From contig NC_088312.1 in assembly GCF_910592395.1 (NCBI RefSeq), positions 22,265,292 to 22,329,291 of the forward strand: DNA of 64,000 bases, written 5' to 3'. This DNA comes from Lineus longissimus (Eukaryota; Nemertea; Pilidiophora; Heteronemertea; Lineidae). The position numbers were made by a program, and so were the translations under genes. Positions within the stretch are counted from its first letter, which is position 1; each line of letters starts with the position of its first letter. Positions 11,571-23,000 of this stretch are shown here, piece by piece. The notes beneath the pieces are model-generated. The model had not been told where the DNA came from and ran no database searches. It worked only from the letters and a program-made list of their open reading frames with translations.

Positions 11571-14500
11571 AAAACTTGTGCGAGCGTTGTGCTTTGGTCA
11601 GGTCTTGTCCTTGCTGTTATGTGGTACCGCTGTGACCAGTGGCTTACTCCAAGAACACAACGTCTCAATCCCCACAGGTAAGACCAATACAACCAATGTA
11701 TTTGTAAGCACGCACCAATGGTCACTCGACTCGAATTCTCTGTTATTTGAAGACGTAAAAAAGGTACATGGTGTGTCATACTACACACATATTAAGTGAA
11801 AGAACCTCTGTCATATCTTAGAAGGTGTGAAACCTAAATTTTTCAGCATTTTATTAAGAACAAGTATCTTGAGAAGTGCGTCTTCTTCTTCTTGTCAATT
11901 AACACTACAAGCTACTAAATCTGTCCCTTATTTTCAAGCCCAGAGTTTCCTGAACTATGTGCTGCTGGGCTTAATCTATGCCCCAATGTTGGCGTGTCGG
12001 AAGAATAAGGATAACATCTTGGTGATATTACGAGAGCGTGGCTGGAAATACCTCCTGCTTGGTATAATTGACGTGGAAGGCAACTACCTCATTGTCAATG
12101 CATATCATTATACCACAGTCACTAGTGTTCAGGTCAGTTACAGGGTCGAATCAGTGAACTGAACCAGCTGAGCGTTTCAATATGTTTTGCTGTAGATAAG
12201 GTTTGATAGATTTAGTCCTGAAAGTTGAATACTATAGATTCATGCACTTGATTGGGAACAACGTTTACATGACGTAGTGTTGGCCGTCGTCACGTCACCA
12301 TGCATTTTACATTACTGTAACGTGATGAGACGCGACGTTTTCGTAAACGTTGGTCCCAATCAAGTGCATGGATCTATAGTTATCAAAATCAGACACAAAA
12401 ATGATCATAGCAAAAGCTCTCTTCGTACAATTTTGTCTGAACAAAATGACCCTCATCTGTTTTCTTTGTGTAATCTATTTCTGGTTTATTTCAGCTCCTG
12501 GACTGTTTTACAATTCCCGTGGTTCTCATTCTGTCATGGCTGATCCTAAAAGTCAAATACAAACTAGTCCATATTATTGGTGTATTAGTCTGTCTTGCCG
12601 GTGTAGGCTCTCTTGTTGGTGCTGATATTTTAACAAATAAAAATGGATCAGAGCAAGGTAGGTCAAGGTCAATACGTTTGGTGAAGGTCAAAGTCTGTGT
12701 TGTTAATTTCAGGGTCAGCTTGCAAACCATTAGATTAATATGATCAAAGGTTGTGTGACAATGGTCAGCACAGGCCTCCTATTTTCCCCTTTTATAGTCG
12801 ACATGGTGTTTTCCCAGTGATTTGTTTGAATAATTTCAAAACCCAATAACTTTAATCATTGCAATCTGTCCTCAGATTTCCCTAAAATATTTTTGTATTT
12901 GCAGCTGTGAATATGGTGCTTGGTGATCTCCTCTGTCTCGGTGGTGCAACGCTTTATGGCATTTCAAACGTCGCTGAAGAGTTTGTGGTGAAAAGTTTCG
13001 ATCAGGTTGAGTTTCTTGGAATGATAGGAATATTTGGCAGTTTGATAAGTGGATTGCAAGTGTAAGTTGTCAAAATAAAATACACAAATTGGAAAGATGT
13101 GTTATATCTCTGCATGTGCAGGACACCATCTTATTGGGGACAATGGCTTTTGTCCCATATTGGTCATTTCTATATAGTTTGACCTCTGTAATCAGGACAC
13201 CTCCCTAAAAAGAACACAATTTTTCAGCCTCAATGGTGTCCTTAATGTATGAAGGTTCTACTCACTGTTGTCAGAATTATCTTTTAAACTTGGCTTCTTG
13301 TGTGTCCTGGCCATTTGGCATTACATGTACAGTAGAACCTCTCTATCAAGGACCCCTTTGGGACTGAAAAGTGCTGTCCTTAATAGAGAGGTGTCCTGAT
13401 TAGATAGGTCAAATTGAATAGAAACAACCGCTTTGGGACCAAAACTTGTGTCCTTGATAGAGAGGTTGTCCTTAATAGAGAGGTGTCCACCAAGGGAGGT
13501 TCCACGGTACATACATTCGGATTATTCACTACAGGTACAACGGTTATTATTGAAACTTTGAACGAAGCAACTAATGTGTCATAATGTATGTTATCATATT
13601 CTAACAATTTGTCTTTCAGAGGATTACTGGAAAGAGATGCTGTTAGTGAAGTTGACTTCACTTCCTATAAAATAGGTAAGAATTCATCTTATAAGCAATA
13701 AAACTCTGTGTGTGACAAAAAGTAAAAATATCAATAAATGTACCTGAAAAAAACCCAGTTTTACCGCGGTTTTGCATAGGTATTTTCCAAATAAGGGTTC
13801 ATCAACAAGCATTTGAATGCTGAAATGAAGAAATTAAACATACAATTCAACACTTCTGCTGAATTGCCTAATTCAGTACTCAGATAGATTTCAGCTGAAC
13901 AGATATTTTAGTTGTTCATGGAACATTTTGGTTCAGATGGAATTTGGAATTGACTTTCTGAAACTCGAGTCACATAGGTTTTACCAAGAAGATTCATATC
14001 GCCCAAAAAAATTGGCATGACATTTTTCATCCTATTTTCTAATGTATTTGCAGTTGTTCATATGTTGTGCTGTTAAGATGCCCGTAAAGGTTTATTTCTT
14101 CTCCTGCCCTTCTTTCAGTCCTCCTCCTCCTGGGCTTCGTCGCTTGTCTCTTCTTCTACTACACATTCTTGCCGGTTGTGATAAAAGCCACAAGCGCTGC
14201 CACAGTCAATCTGAACATTTTGTCGGCTGATTTTTATTCATTACTCTTTGGAATATTCTTGTTCAGATACACAGTAAGTACTTGAATTGTCCATCGAGAT
14301 GACCTTGCTGAATAACAAGAGTTTTATATCGGGCCTTTCTGAAGACAGAGATGACCTGCCACAGCAAAACCTGGCACCTGTCGCTCTGAGCTTGGCAGGT
14401 AGAGACAAACTGGTTGTTCATTTCACTGTTGTCTGTCTGCCTGCCTTTTGTGAAATCTGAGCAGATCCATTTCTTCCAATGTCTCCTGGTTTCATTAGGC

Positions 14501-15034
14501 TAATCTTCTGTGGGACATGCGCCTTGTTTTGCTGTGACAGGTAACATATAAGACACTGATGAGATGTTAAACCCTGCTGGTCAGGATGGGGTATGAAGTG
14601 TTGAGGAATCATGTAGTACTTTGGGATGTATTTTTCTGGGGGGGGGGGGGACTTGTAGAGACTAGTCCATGGGTATGGTATCTGTAAATTCAAGATTTTG
14701 TGTGTATGATTAAGATTAAATGACATGTCGTGTGAGTATGAATTAACTAGACACTCCTTTCTTTCAGTTCCATCCCCTTTACTACGTTGCATTTGTGCTG
14801 ATTCTCGGCGGGGTTGTGGTCTACTGCTCAAAAGAAACTCCCCAGCGCGTCACAGATCAAAATGACACCACTGTGGAACACTTGCAGCATATCGTTGAGG
14901 AGCCGCCAACGACTCATAGCAGAGTTTCTGATGAGGATGAGGTCAATCTTACTGTACATGCTGAAGAATCATCACTGAACGCAACTCCTGATGTTTCACC
15001 TGATGAAAAAACTCCATTGAATACCAATGGATAA
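11571..15034 (+). CDS. SLC35F1/F2-like multi-pass transporter, N-terminus missing
   Basis: Seven exons join in frame: 11571-11677, 11939-12132, 12495-12657, 12905-13061, 13620-13675, 14119-14273 and 14768-15034, all with GT-AG ends and matching phases. They encode about 366 residues rich in membrane helices. Segments such as [47 protein letters not shown] and [12 protein letters not shown] are close to the vertebrate SLC35F1/F2 subgroup of the drug/metabolite transporter superfamily. The substrate of this subgroup is largely unsettled. The C-terminal tail of about 65 residues is acidic and cytosolic, ending PLNTNG before the stop. The first listed exon begins in the middle of a codon, so at least one upstream exon with the cytosolic N-terminus is not identified. 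The subgroup assignment is by recall, not by alignment. Confidence 0.9.
12231..12380. mobile_element. Inverted-repeat element in transporter intron 2
   Basis: The terminal arms (ACTATAGAT, then TGCACTTGATTGGGA and AACGTTTAC) recur as reverse complement at the right end, ending ATCTATAGT. The arms are about 45 bp around a core of about 50 bp, with a few mismatches. No coding capacity is seen, so it is read as a small MITE. The flanking duplication is not certain. Confidence 0.7.
13175..13508. repeat. Two adjacent copies of the CCTCTCTA(T/C)CAAGGAC repeat
   Basis: The fuller copy, 13329-13508, begins ACAGTAGAACCTCTCTATCA and ends GGAGGTTCCACGGT. Between the ends it alternates GTCCTTAATAGAGAGG blocks in both orientations. 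A degraded copy lies just before it at 13175-13262. Related copies are at 55.8 and 62.9 kb. It is a non-coding interspersed repeat in transporter intron 4. Confidence 0.75.
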
Positions 15035-17070
15035 GAAAAGTTATTTTTGTGAACATGATTATTTTAAGCACGCTTTCAACTGTCATGTGTGTTGAAAGTT
15101 TAACCATGGGATCTTGAGCATGATAATAAGATCAGTGTACTATAACAGAATGTGTCATAATTGATTTTGTTGATTGAAGGGTTATGTTTTAATATATCAT
15201 TCTATTTATGCATGCCATTAGCTGAGAAGCGTGTATTTTTACTGTCTTTTTGATATAATTTTCTTGAACCATTATACTGACTTACAAGTTCAGATCAGTT
15301 ATGTCATATTATGTTCTTCCTAAATGTAAAAGGTAATAATATACAATATATACAGAAGTATGATTTCAATAGTGGAAAAGTGTTTCAAATTATTTTTGTT
15401 TCACTTCCATTTGGACATTCTAATGAGTATTTTATCATAAAATCTTGTCTCTGTTGCTATGCCTAATTGTATCTAAAGAAAATTGTTTTGTATTGTCATG
15501 AAATTTATCACTTTTTTGATAATTATTTTATTATGATTTTATGTTACAATGTCTGGTTTGGTCTGACTGTTGAAAGTTGAGACAATCACTTCCATGCAGT
15601 CTTAGAATCAGGAAATCACTAAGTCTAATCTTAAACCATCCAGTGGCTTTAGATTTTATATAATGAGGACATGTAAGTGTTATATTTATTAATTTCTCAT
15701 TCCAAAAGGGAATATATTTACCCATTTTTCCTGCTCTCAAAAAGCTAACATAACAAATGTGATTTAGTTTCTATTCATACCATGTTGTGATATAATGAAA
15801 TATTCTTATTGAAAAGAATATGACAAATATTCTTGTTGAAAATAAAGAATATGACAAATATTCTTGTTGAAAATAAAGAATATGACAAATATTCTTGTTG
15901 AAAATAAAGAATATGACAAATATTCTTGTTGATAATAAAGAATATGACAAATATTCTTGTTGAAAATAAAGAATATGACAAATATTCTTGTTGAAAATAA
16001 AGAATATGACAAATATTCTTGTTGAAAATAAAGAATATGACAAATATTCTTGTTGAAAATAAAGAATATGACAAATATTCTTGTTGAAAATAAAGAATAT
16101 GACAACGAGAAATGCATTTTGGAATTTTTCATTTGCAAAAACTCACTAATGACACTGACAGCCCATGTCGGGAGGAGCTCCATTACCTCTCGGATTGGTA
16201 TGAGTAACTATGGAGTACTTGGTACTTGTCCTACCACAGTCAAATGACTTTAGGCAACCACCTATTCATCTGGGCACAACTGTGCACCAGTCATTTACAT
16301 GTAGTTAACCGTGTGCACTGACAACGAATCCAACTCCACGCAGCGATTGTGAAATCTGACTGAGAAGGATGCTCACAAAGTCTGCATGTTTAGCAACTTC
16401 AGTATCACTACAATTACCAGACATGACACATTTGTTAAAAAAAGCTTAAAGGACCATTGACATTACTAAGGGCGATATTACCCAGCTGTCGGCTGCCTAG
16501 TCACCTCCTATTCGACGAAAGTAGTAACCATCAACAAATTGCACAAAAAAGGAAAAAATTCAAAATCTGACTGAATTATCGCGCTTTTCCGATTTGACCC
16601 GAGTTGGCTCTCCTTACATCAACCATTTCCACGTGGAACGATGCACTAGTAAGGTGTTTCCTCGAGCTAGGGTCTTGGTGCTGATATCGATTTTTCCGAA
16701 GTCACGCTGATGGCTCTTGATTACCCCGCAACTGCGACGATAAATGGAAATGCCGTTGCGTCTTAATAGCGGGGTGACGTGAATTCGGATCTCGGCGTGC
16801 ACTGGTCTTTCGCGCCAAGACTTGTGCGAAATAGAAATAACGAATAACGCGTTTTTCTACTATCTTAAACAAAATTGGATAAGCATCAAACACGTTGAGA
16901 AAGAAAGTTTACTGCTGGACCAGAGGAAGAACAAACATACTGCAATAAAAAGCCGCCCATTCCTTTAAAATATTTCATCACATTAGCAGTTCCAGCCCAG
17001 TGTAGAAGTTTGAAATGACGGCCGAGAATAGGATAGGGGTGGTAGGATGCATACGTCTCAAGTTCTAAGT
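15035..17070. other. Spacer between transporter and channel array
   Basis: This is the convergent interval between the + strand transporter and the - strand channel gene A. It is AT-rich and presumably includes both 3' untranslated regions. The 31-bp tandem repeat lies inside it. Otherwise I see no exon and no RNA gene. Confidence 0.5.
15799..16104. repeat. 31-bp AT-rich minisatellite, about 9.5 copies
   Basis: The unit is GACAAATATTCTTGTTGAAA followed by ATAAAGAATAT. Each unit carries ATATTCTT and AAGAATAT, an internal inverted repeat that could form a hairpin. Copies are almost identical. One has GATAATAAAG in place of GAAAATAAAG, and the first is shortened. Because 31 is not a multiple of three and the unit lacks stops, long frames appear on the minus strand in all three phases. 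These are an artefact. Confidence 0.95.
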
Positions 17071-20000
17071 TTACTGTATGTTTTTTGTTTGTCCTTTCGT
17101 TCCAATTCTCTTTGCTTTGGTCAGGCACAGCTGGCATACTATGACAACCGTGTCTATTAGTTCAATCACGGTCAGACAGCTCCCGCCAACCAAAAGTCCC
17201 ATGGACCCTCCGATGTCACCTGAAAAAAAATGAAAATAGGCCCTTGTTCATGAACAACATAAGGTAGGCTACGTGGTCTTGTTGAGGCAAGAACTGCGTG
17301 TGCATCCTCACTCTTTCATGTCTTTGACTTTTTACCGCATTGAAGAGATGCTAAAACCTCCGATCTCCGGGCGCCCCAATGGCTCCTTGGGTGCGGGACA
17401 TAAGCAGGAAGCTTTTTCCTACTTCTAAACGGTTTCTCTAACCTTTTCCTGATTTATCCGACAAGTCCGAGGTGGATTTCTATAAACCTGTGAACAATAC
17501 CAGGGCTTCCCAAAATAGTCATTATGATCTTTAATGACCTATTTTGGGAAGCCCAGGTATTTTTCAAAGGTGTTTTAGAAATCCGACCTTTCAGGGAAAA
17601 GTCGAACTTGTGTCGGATAAATCAGGAAAAGGTGAGAGAAACCGTTGAGAACTAGAAAAAGCCTCCTTCTCGTGCATGTGCCCAGAATCACGGCGTCAAG
17701 CGTTGCCTTGGTTAACAGCGCAGGCTGACCTTTGCTCAAAGGTACGAATAGCTATGAGTTACGCTTACTGAGTAAGGCGACAATGTCATACGCCAACTGC
17801 TGCTCCACCTTTCGGTACGACATTTCCTGGAAGTACATGTCCACCTCCGCGAAGTTGTTCCTGAAGTAGAAAGGAAGACGTAAGAGACAGTGAGTGACTT
17901 AGTGAGAAAATCGTCGCTAGGCTATTTGATTATGGCATTTAGGAATATGCAAAATCTGAAACTGAATTTGAGATTTTTCAGTAAGATACCATTACCACCA
18001 TTGGATGTAAATTTCAGCCTTGCTGCTGTGAGCACCGATATTAATCTAGATACACCCAGAGACTGTTTTTGTTGATTTTGATCATAAAGAAGTCGACTAG
18101 TAAAGCCTACGGTGTGCTGTACACCATGAAGACTACTTTTATCACGTTGGCATCTTGTTGCTCTTCCACAGAAATGTTTATTTCTTTTAACATGTTGCAC
18201 AGACAAAACAATGTACATGTACATGTACATAGACGGCGTGGGGGTTTAAATGCTGCATCCGTTTCAAAGTCATTAACCTCACTCAGCATTTGGAGGGGGG
18301 CCAAGTTGGTAACAACGGCACCTCCACATGGAGCTGAATGGCACCAAGTATCTTTAACCCATACTTGATGGTATACCAAGTATCTTTAACCCATACTTGA
18401 TGGTATACCAAGTATCTTTAACCCATACTCGATGGTATACCAAGTATCTTTAACCCATACTCGATGGTATACCAAGTATCTTTAACCCATACTCGATGGT
18501 ATACCAAGTATCTTTAACCCATACTTGATGGTATTCCAAGTATCTTTAACCCATACATGATGGTATACCAAGTATCTTTAACCCATACTCGATGGTATAC
18601 CAAGTATCTTTAACCCATACTTGATGGTATACCAAGTATCTTTAACCCATACTCGATGGTATACCAAGTATCTTTAACCCATACTTGATGGTATACCAAG
18701 TATCTTTAACCCATACATGATGGTATACCAAGTATCTTTAACCCATACTCGATGGTATACCAAGTATCTTTAACCCATACTCGATGGTATACCAAGTATC
18801 TTTAACCCATACTTGATGGTATACCAAGTATCTTTAACCCATACTTGATGGTATACCAAGTAATTTAACCCATACTTGATGGTATACCAAGTATCTTTAA
18901 CCCATACTTGATGGTATACCAAGTATCTTTAACCCATACTTGATGGTATACCAAGTATCTTTAACCCATACTCGATGGTATACCAAGTATCTTTAACCCA
19001 TACTCGATGGTATACCAAGTATCTTTAACCCATACTCGATGGTATACCAAGTATCTTTAACCCATACTCGATGGTATACCAAGTATCTTTAACCCATACT
19101 TGATGGTATACCAAGTATCTTTAACCCATACTCGATGGTATACCAAGTATCTTTAACCCATACTCGATGGTATACCAAGTATCTTTAACCCATACTTGAT
19201 GGTATACCAAGTATCTTTAACCCATACTTGATGGTATACCAAGTATCTTTAACCCATACTTGATGGTATACCAAGTATCTTTAACCCATACTTGATGGTA
19301 TACCAAGTATCTTTAACCCATACTTGATGGTATACCAAGTATCTTTAACCCATACTTGATGGTATACCAAGTATCTTTAACCCATACTTGATGGTATACC
19401 AAGTATCTTTAACCCATACTCGATGGTATACCAAGTATCTTTAACCCATACTCGATGGTATACCAAGTATCTTTAACCCATACTCGATGGTATCTTTAAC
19501 CCATACTTGATGGTATACCAAGTATCTTTAACCCATACTTGATGGTATACCAAGTATCTTTAACCCATACTTGATGGTATACCAAGTATCTTTAACCCAT
19601 ACTCGATGGTATGCCAAGTATCTTTAACCCACACTCGATGGTATACCAAGTATCTTTAACCCATACTCGATGGTATACCAAGTATCTTTAACCCATACTC
19701 GATGGTATACCAAGTATCTTTAACCCATACTTGATGGTACCTTTCTGGACTCCAGTCAAACGAGATGACTTACTTATAGAATGTTCCGGTTGGCTCCAGT
19801 TCTCCAGAATACTCATCCAGCGATGCTTTCAGGTCCTCAAACTCCGGGGCAATGACCTCTACCACTCTCTCAAGGTCACCTTTCACTTGATCGAAATACT
19901 GCCTCCAGTAAACTTTCTGAACTTTTGTAGAGATCATATACCAGCATGCATTTATGTCCAGAGCGACCTCGGTCATTTTCTCTCCATTCTTCCGCCTGGT

Positions 20001-23000
20001 GTTTGGCACAGCCCCTGGGACCCATGTTATTTCGTTGTTTGCAAGATGACTGGCTAAATATACGTAGTTTTCCCACACATCGAAGATCTCCTTCAAACGC
20101 GCGAATCTCGCATTGGCCTCCGTTAGGTACTCCCGAAGTTTATAAATCGTGTACTGAAAGCGTTCGGATCTGATTCCTTGGTCAGCTGCTTTGCCATCTT
20201 TTGCAATCTTGCTCATGTCCAAAAGTCCCTTATCCTTAAGGTTATCAACCCAGGCCTCGTATTTTGCATTTATTTTGAAGTCAGAGAACCTGAAATCCAG
20301 GTCGTTAATCATTCCGTCAGTCATTGCTTTAGAAGCTGCCTCGTGCTGAAGCATTGTTTGGTTCTTCCAATCCACATACTCCATCGCGCCTTGGAGAAAC
20401 TTCTTCATCACTTCGACTCGTTTATTGGCTAATTTCAGCGTATCCGTTATAAACGAATCCCTCTTCGCCGTAAATGTTGCCCAGTCGACCGGTTTTGTCG
20501 AATCGTGCGAGTTCAATGTGTCGAGGAGAGTTTTCACGTGGGCTTGGTTGGCTTCGGCGAGGTTGTAGTATTCATTGCAGCGTCCCTTATTCAATACATT
20601 CTCCGCTGAATCAACGATTGGCTTTTTGAAGAAGAAGCCATCGTAAGTTGGTAAGTCCGCGACGATGTCTGCTGGCGTCAAGTACGGCATGACTGGAGAA
20701 GCGGAAGTGTATCTCTCCTGGATATCCTTTAACGTGCTGACGGAGTCGCGGAGAGTGGAATTCATGTTTTTCAGCTCAAATTTCACCATCCGTACGAAGT
20801 CTCCTTCGTCCGTTGTCGGGGATCGTTTCTGGCTTGTAATGATCTTGAGTGCCTCTTCGACGTTCATGGCTAATGTCTTTGCTCCCAGCGTCACATCAGG
20901 GAAGCGTAGTGAGGCCGGACTGTAGAAGAACTCATCATATATTTGACCCATCACCCCGAAATATCGTGCCGTTTTGTTCAGGGAGTGTTTACACCTGTCA
21001 GCCATCTTCGTAAAGTTTTCCCTGTGCTTGTTGACGTCAGCAGAAAATATTTCGCCGTATACCTTTCGGGCGTTAACTGCTGTTTCTTTAAACGTTTTCA
21101 TTGGACCTAAATACTTCTGGTACAAATTTGTGTCGGTGTTGCTGCGGAGGTCACGGGCCTCCTGGTTGGCCTTCATCATCTTCTCCAGGAAATTACCGTC
21201 AAGTTTTGTGATGTCGTTTTTGGAGGTCTTCAGGAACGAAAAGCTTGTCGGGAAGTTTCCGGATTCGCATGGAGCGTCACAGACGACACACCCTGTGTTG
21301 GTGATGTTTGTGGTAGTGCTTTCGATACCTAAGAACAAAATAGAAAATCCCTGCTTACTGTTCGGGTACGGTATGAAGGAGTCTCATAGCCTACAGTGGT
21401 TAACACTGCTGGCTACCACGCAATTGGGCCCGCGGGTTCGATCCCGGGGAGAACCCAGGATTGTATTTCTGGATGTACCGGGATGACTTTCAAGGAACTA
21501 AAATACCTGGCTTTTCACAGTCATTCGAATGAGACTTAAAACCGAGTTTCTTTGGTGTCTATCTGGTGTCTATGCCAGGGGAGGTAATAGACCCCAGCAC
21601 CAAGTGAGAATCATGAGTACAGCTTGCGTGGACTCAACCTCTGGCTTCGTCGACCAATTGGTGCCTAACCATAAATCACCCCCAAGCGCCAGAGCGAACG
21701 CTGAAGAAGAAGAACACACTTACCGTTACACGATAACGAATCTGCCACTGTACAGAGCGGAGTACCTGAAAAGGCGAAGAATGTTCAGTGAAATGTGACA
21801 AGGCATGACATGCACATCTTCAAAGTCTGAAGGTAGCAAACTTTAGGCGGATCTGCCCTGCCTGTGTCTGTACTATGAGTTCATCCGCACCCAGTGAGGC
21901 GAGCCATTGATCTTTTATGATACACAAGTCGATATTTTGGTCCTTCGCAAGCAAAATAAGTAATGAGAAGGAACATATGTGGAAAAGGAGAGATAAATAT
22001 TTTCAAAAAGGTTGTACATGGATATGTTTCGCTTCTGTTCAGGACTGGTATACTCCATCTCAAATGAACGATACGAAGGGAACATAAATAGCAAATGCCA
22101 GTATTAAAAACTCATATACATGATGTTTCAAGCATGATCTCGATTGTATGAATCTAGCTGGTATATAATGCTTGTTGGTTTGATAGAAGGGTGATACCGG
22201 GTTCTTCTGTAAGTCACACAACTGAATGATTATGCAAAGGCTAAATTTCGGATGAAAGAAATATGAAAAACCTCAGTGCCTGCAAAGTGCCCTTCTTTGA
22301 ACATCAAACTTGAACTTTTAACTTCGTCGCCTCGGCCGGCCATACCCATTGACCCACCCTATCTTCAATTGGAACCCATTCCTCCTTACCGTCATCCTTC
22401 CAGCGCGAAGACTTCCTGCACCCGCACCTCTCCACAAACTTCCTGGCCTCACAATCTTCAAGACATGCCAGCTGCGAGTAACTGTCAAAATACTTTAGTT
22501 TGGTCCCATGCGTACAATTTGTTGTCTTGCTGTTGATCCGAAGTGTCTGAAATATGCACACAAAAAACTACATCATGGAAATCAGTCAATAATCAGCCGG
22601 AATTTCAGTTTTACTAGGGGGAGGGGAAGTACGGGATGGGATATAGATGTCAACATTAGGCCCCTTAATTGTTCCAATCTCCAAGCCACGCCATTGGTAT
22701 GGATTGCTTAGTGATACTTGCAGCGTGTACTGACTCTGCTAGCTATCCTCCCATTGGGAGATAGTCTTTGGCCATGACATACCTCGTCATAACTTAAGCC
22801 AACAAACGTATATGTTCCAGGGGCGATACCTTCTCCTTGCGATCCGAATACAGGAAGGTCACCAGGCTCGTAGACCACCACTTTGAAGCCCGCGGATGCG
22901 TGTGGACCCGGGGAGTATTCATAACTTTCAGTGTTTAGGAGTAAATTGAGTCCCGCTTTTGAACCTAAAATGAAGATGAAACCTATTAAACGGGAAACGA

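Noticed and set aside
14418-14831. 137-codon minus-strand frame
   Set aside because: It overlaps the last intron and last exon of the SLC35F-like gene in antisense; composition is low complexity and no domain is visible.
15771-16183. Three overlapping long open frames on the minus strand (90-125 codons, SYSLFSTRIF-type repeats)
   Set aside because: They are produced by the 31-bp tandem repeat, which is open in three frames; there is no start context, no family and no conservation.
18107-18379. Open frames of 90-102 codons on both strands in channel A intron 8, with near-identical counterparts in channel B
   Set aside because: They lie in an intron of the channel and are conserved only because the block is recently duplicated.
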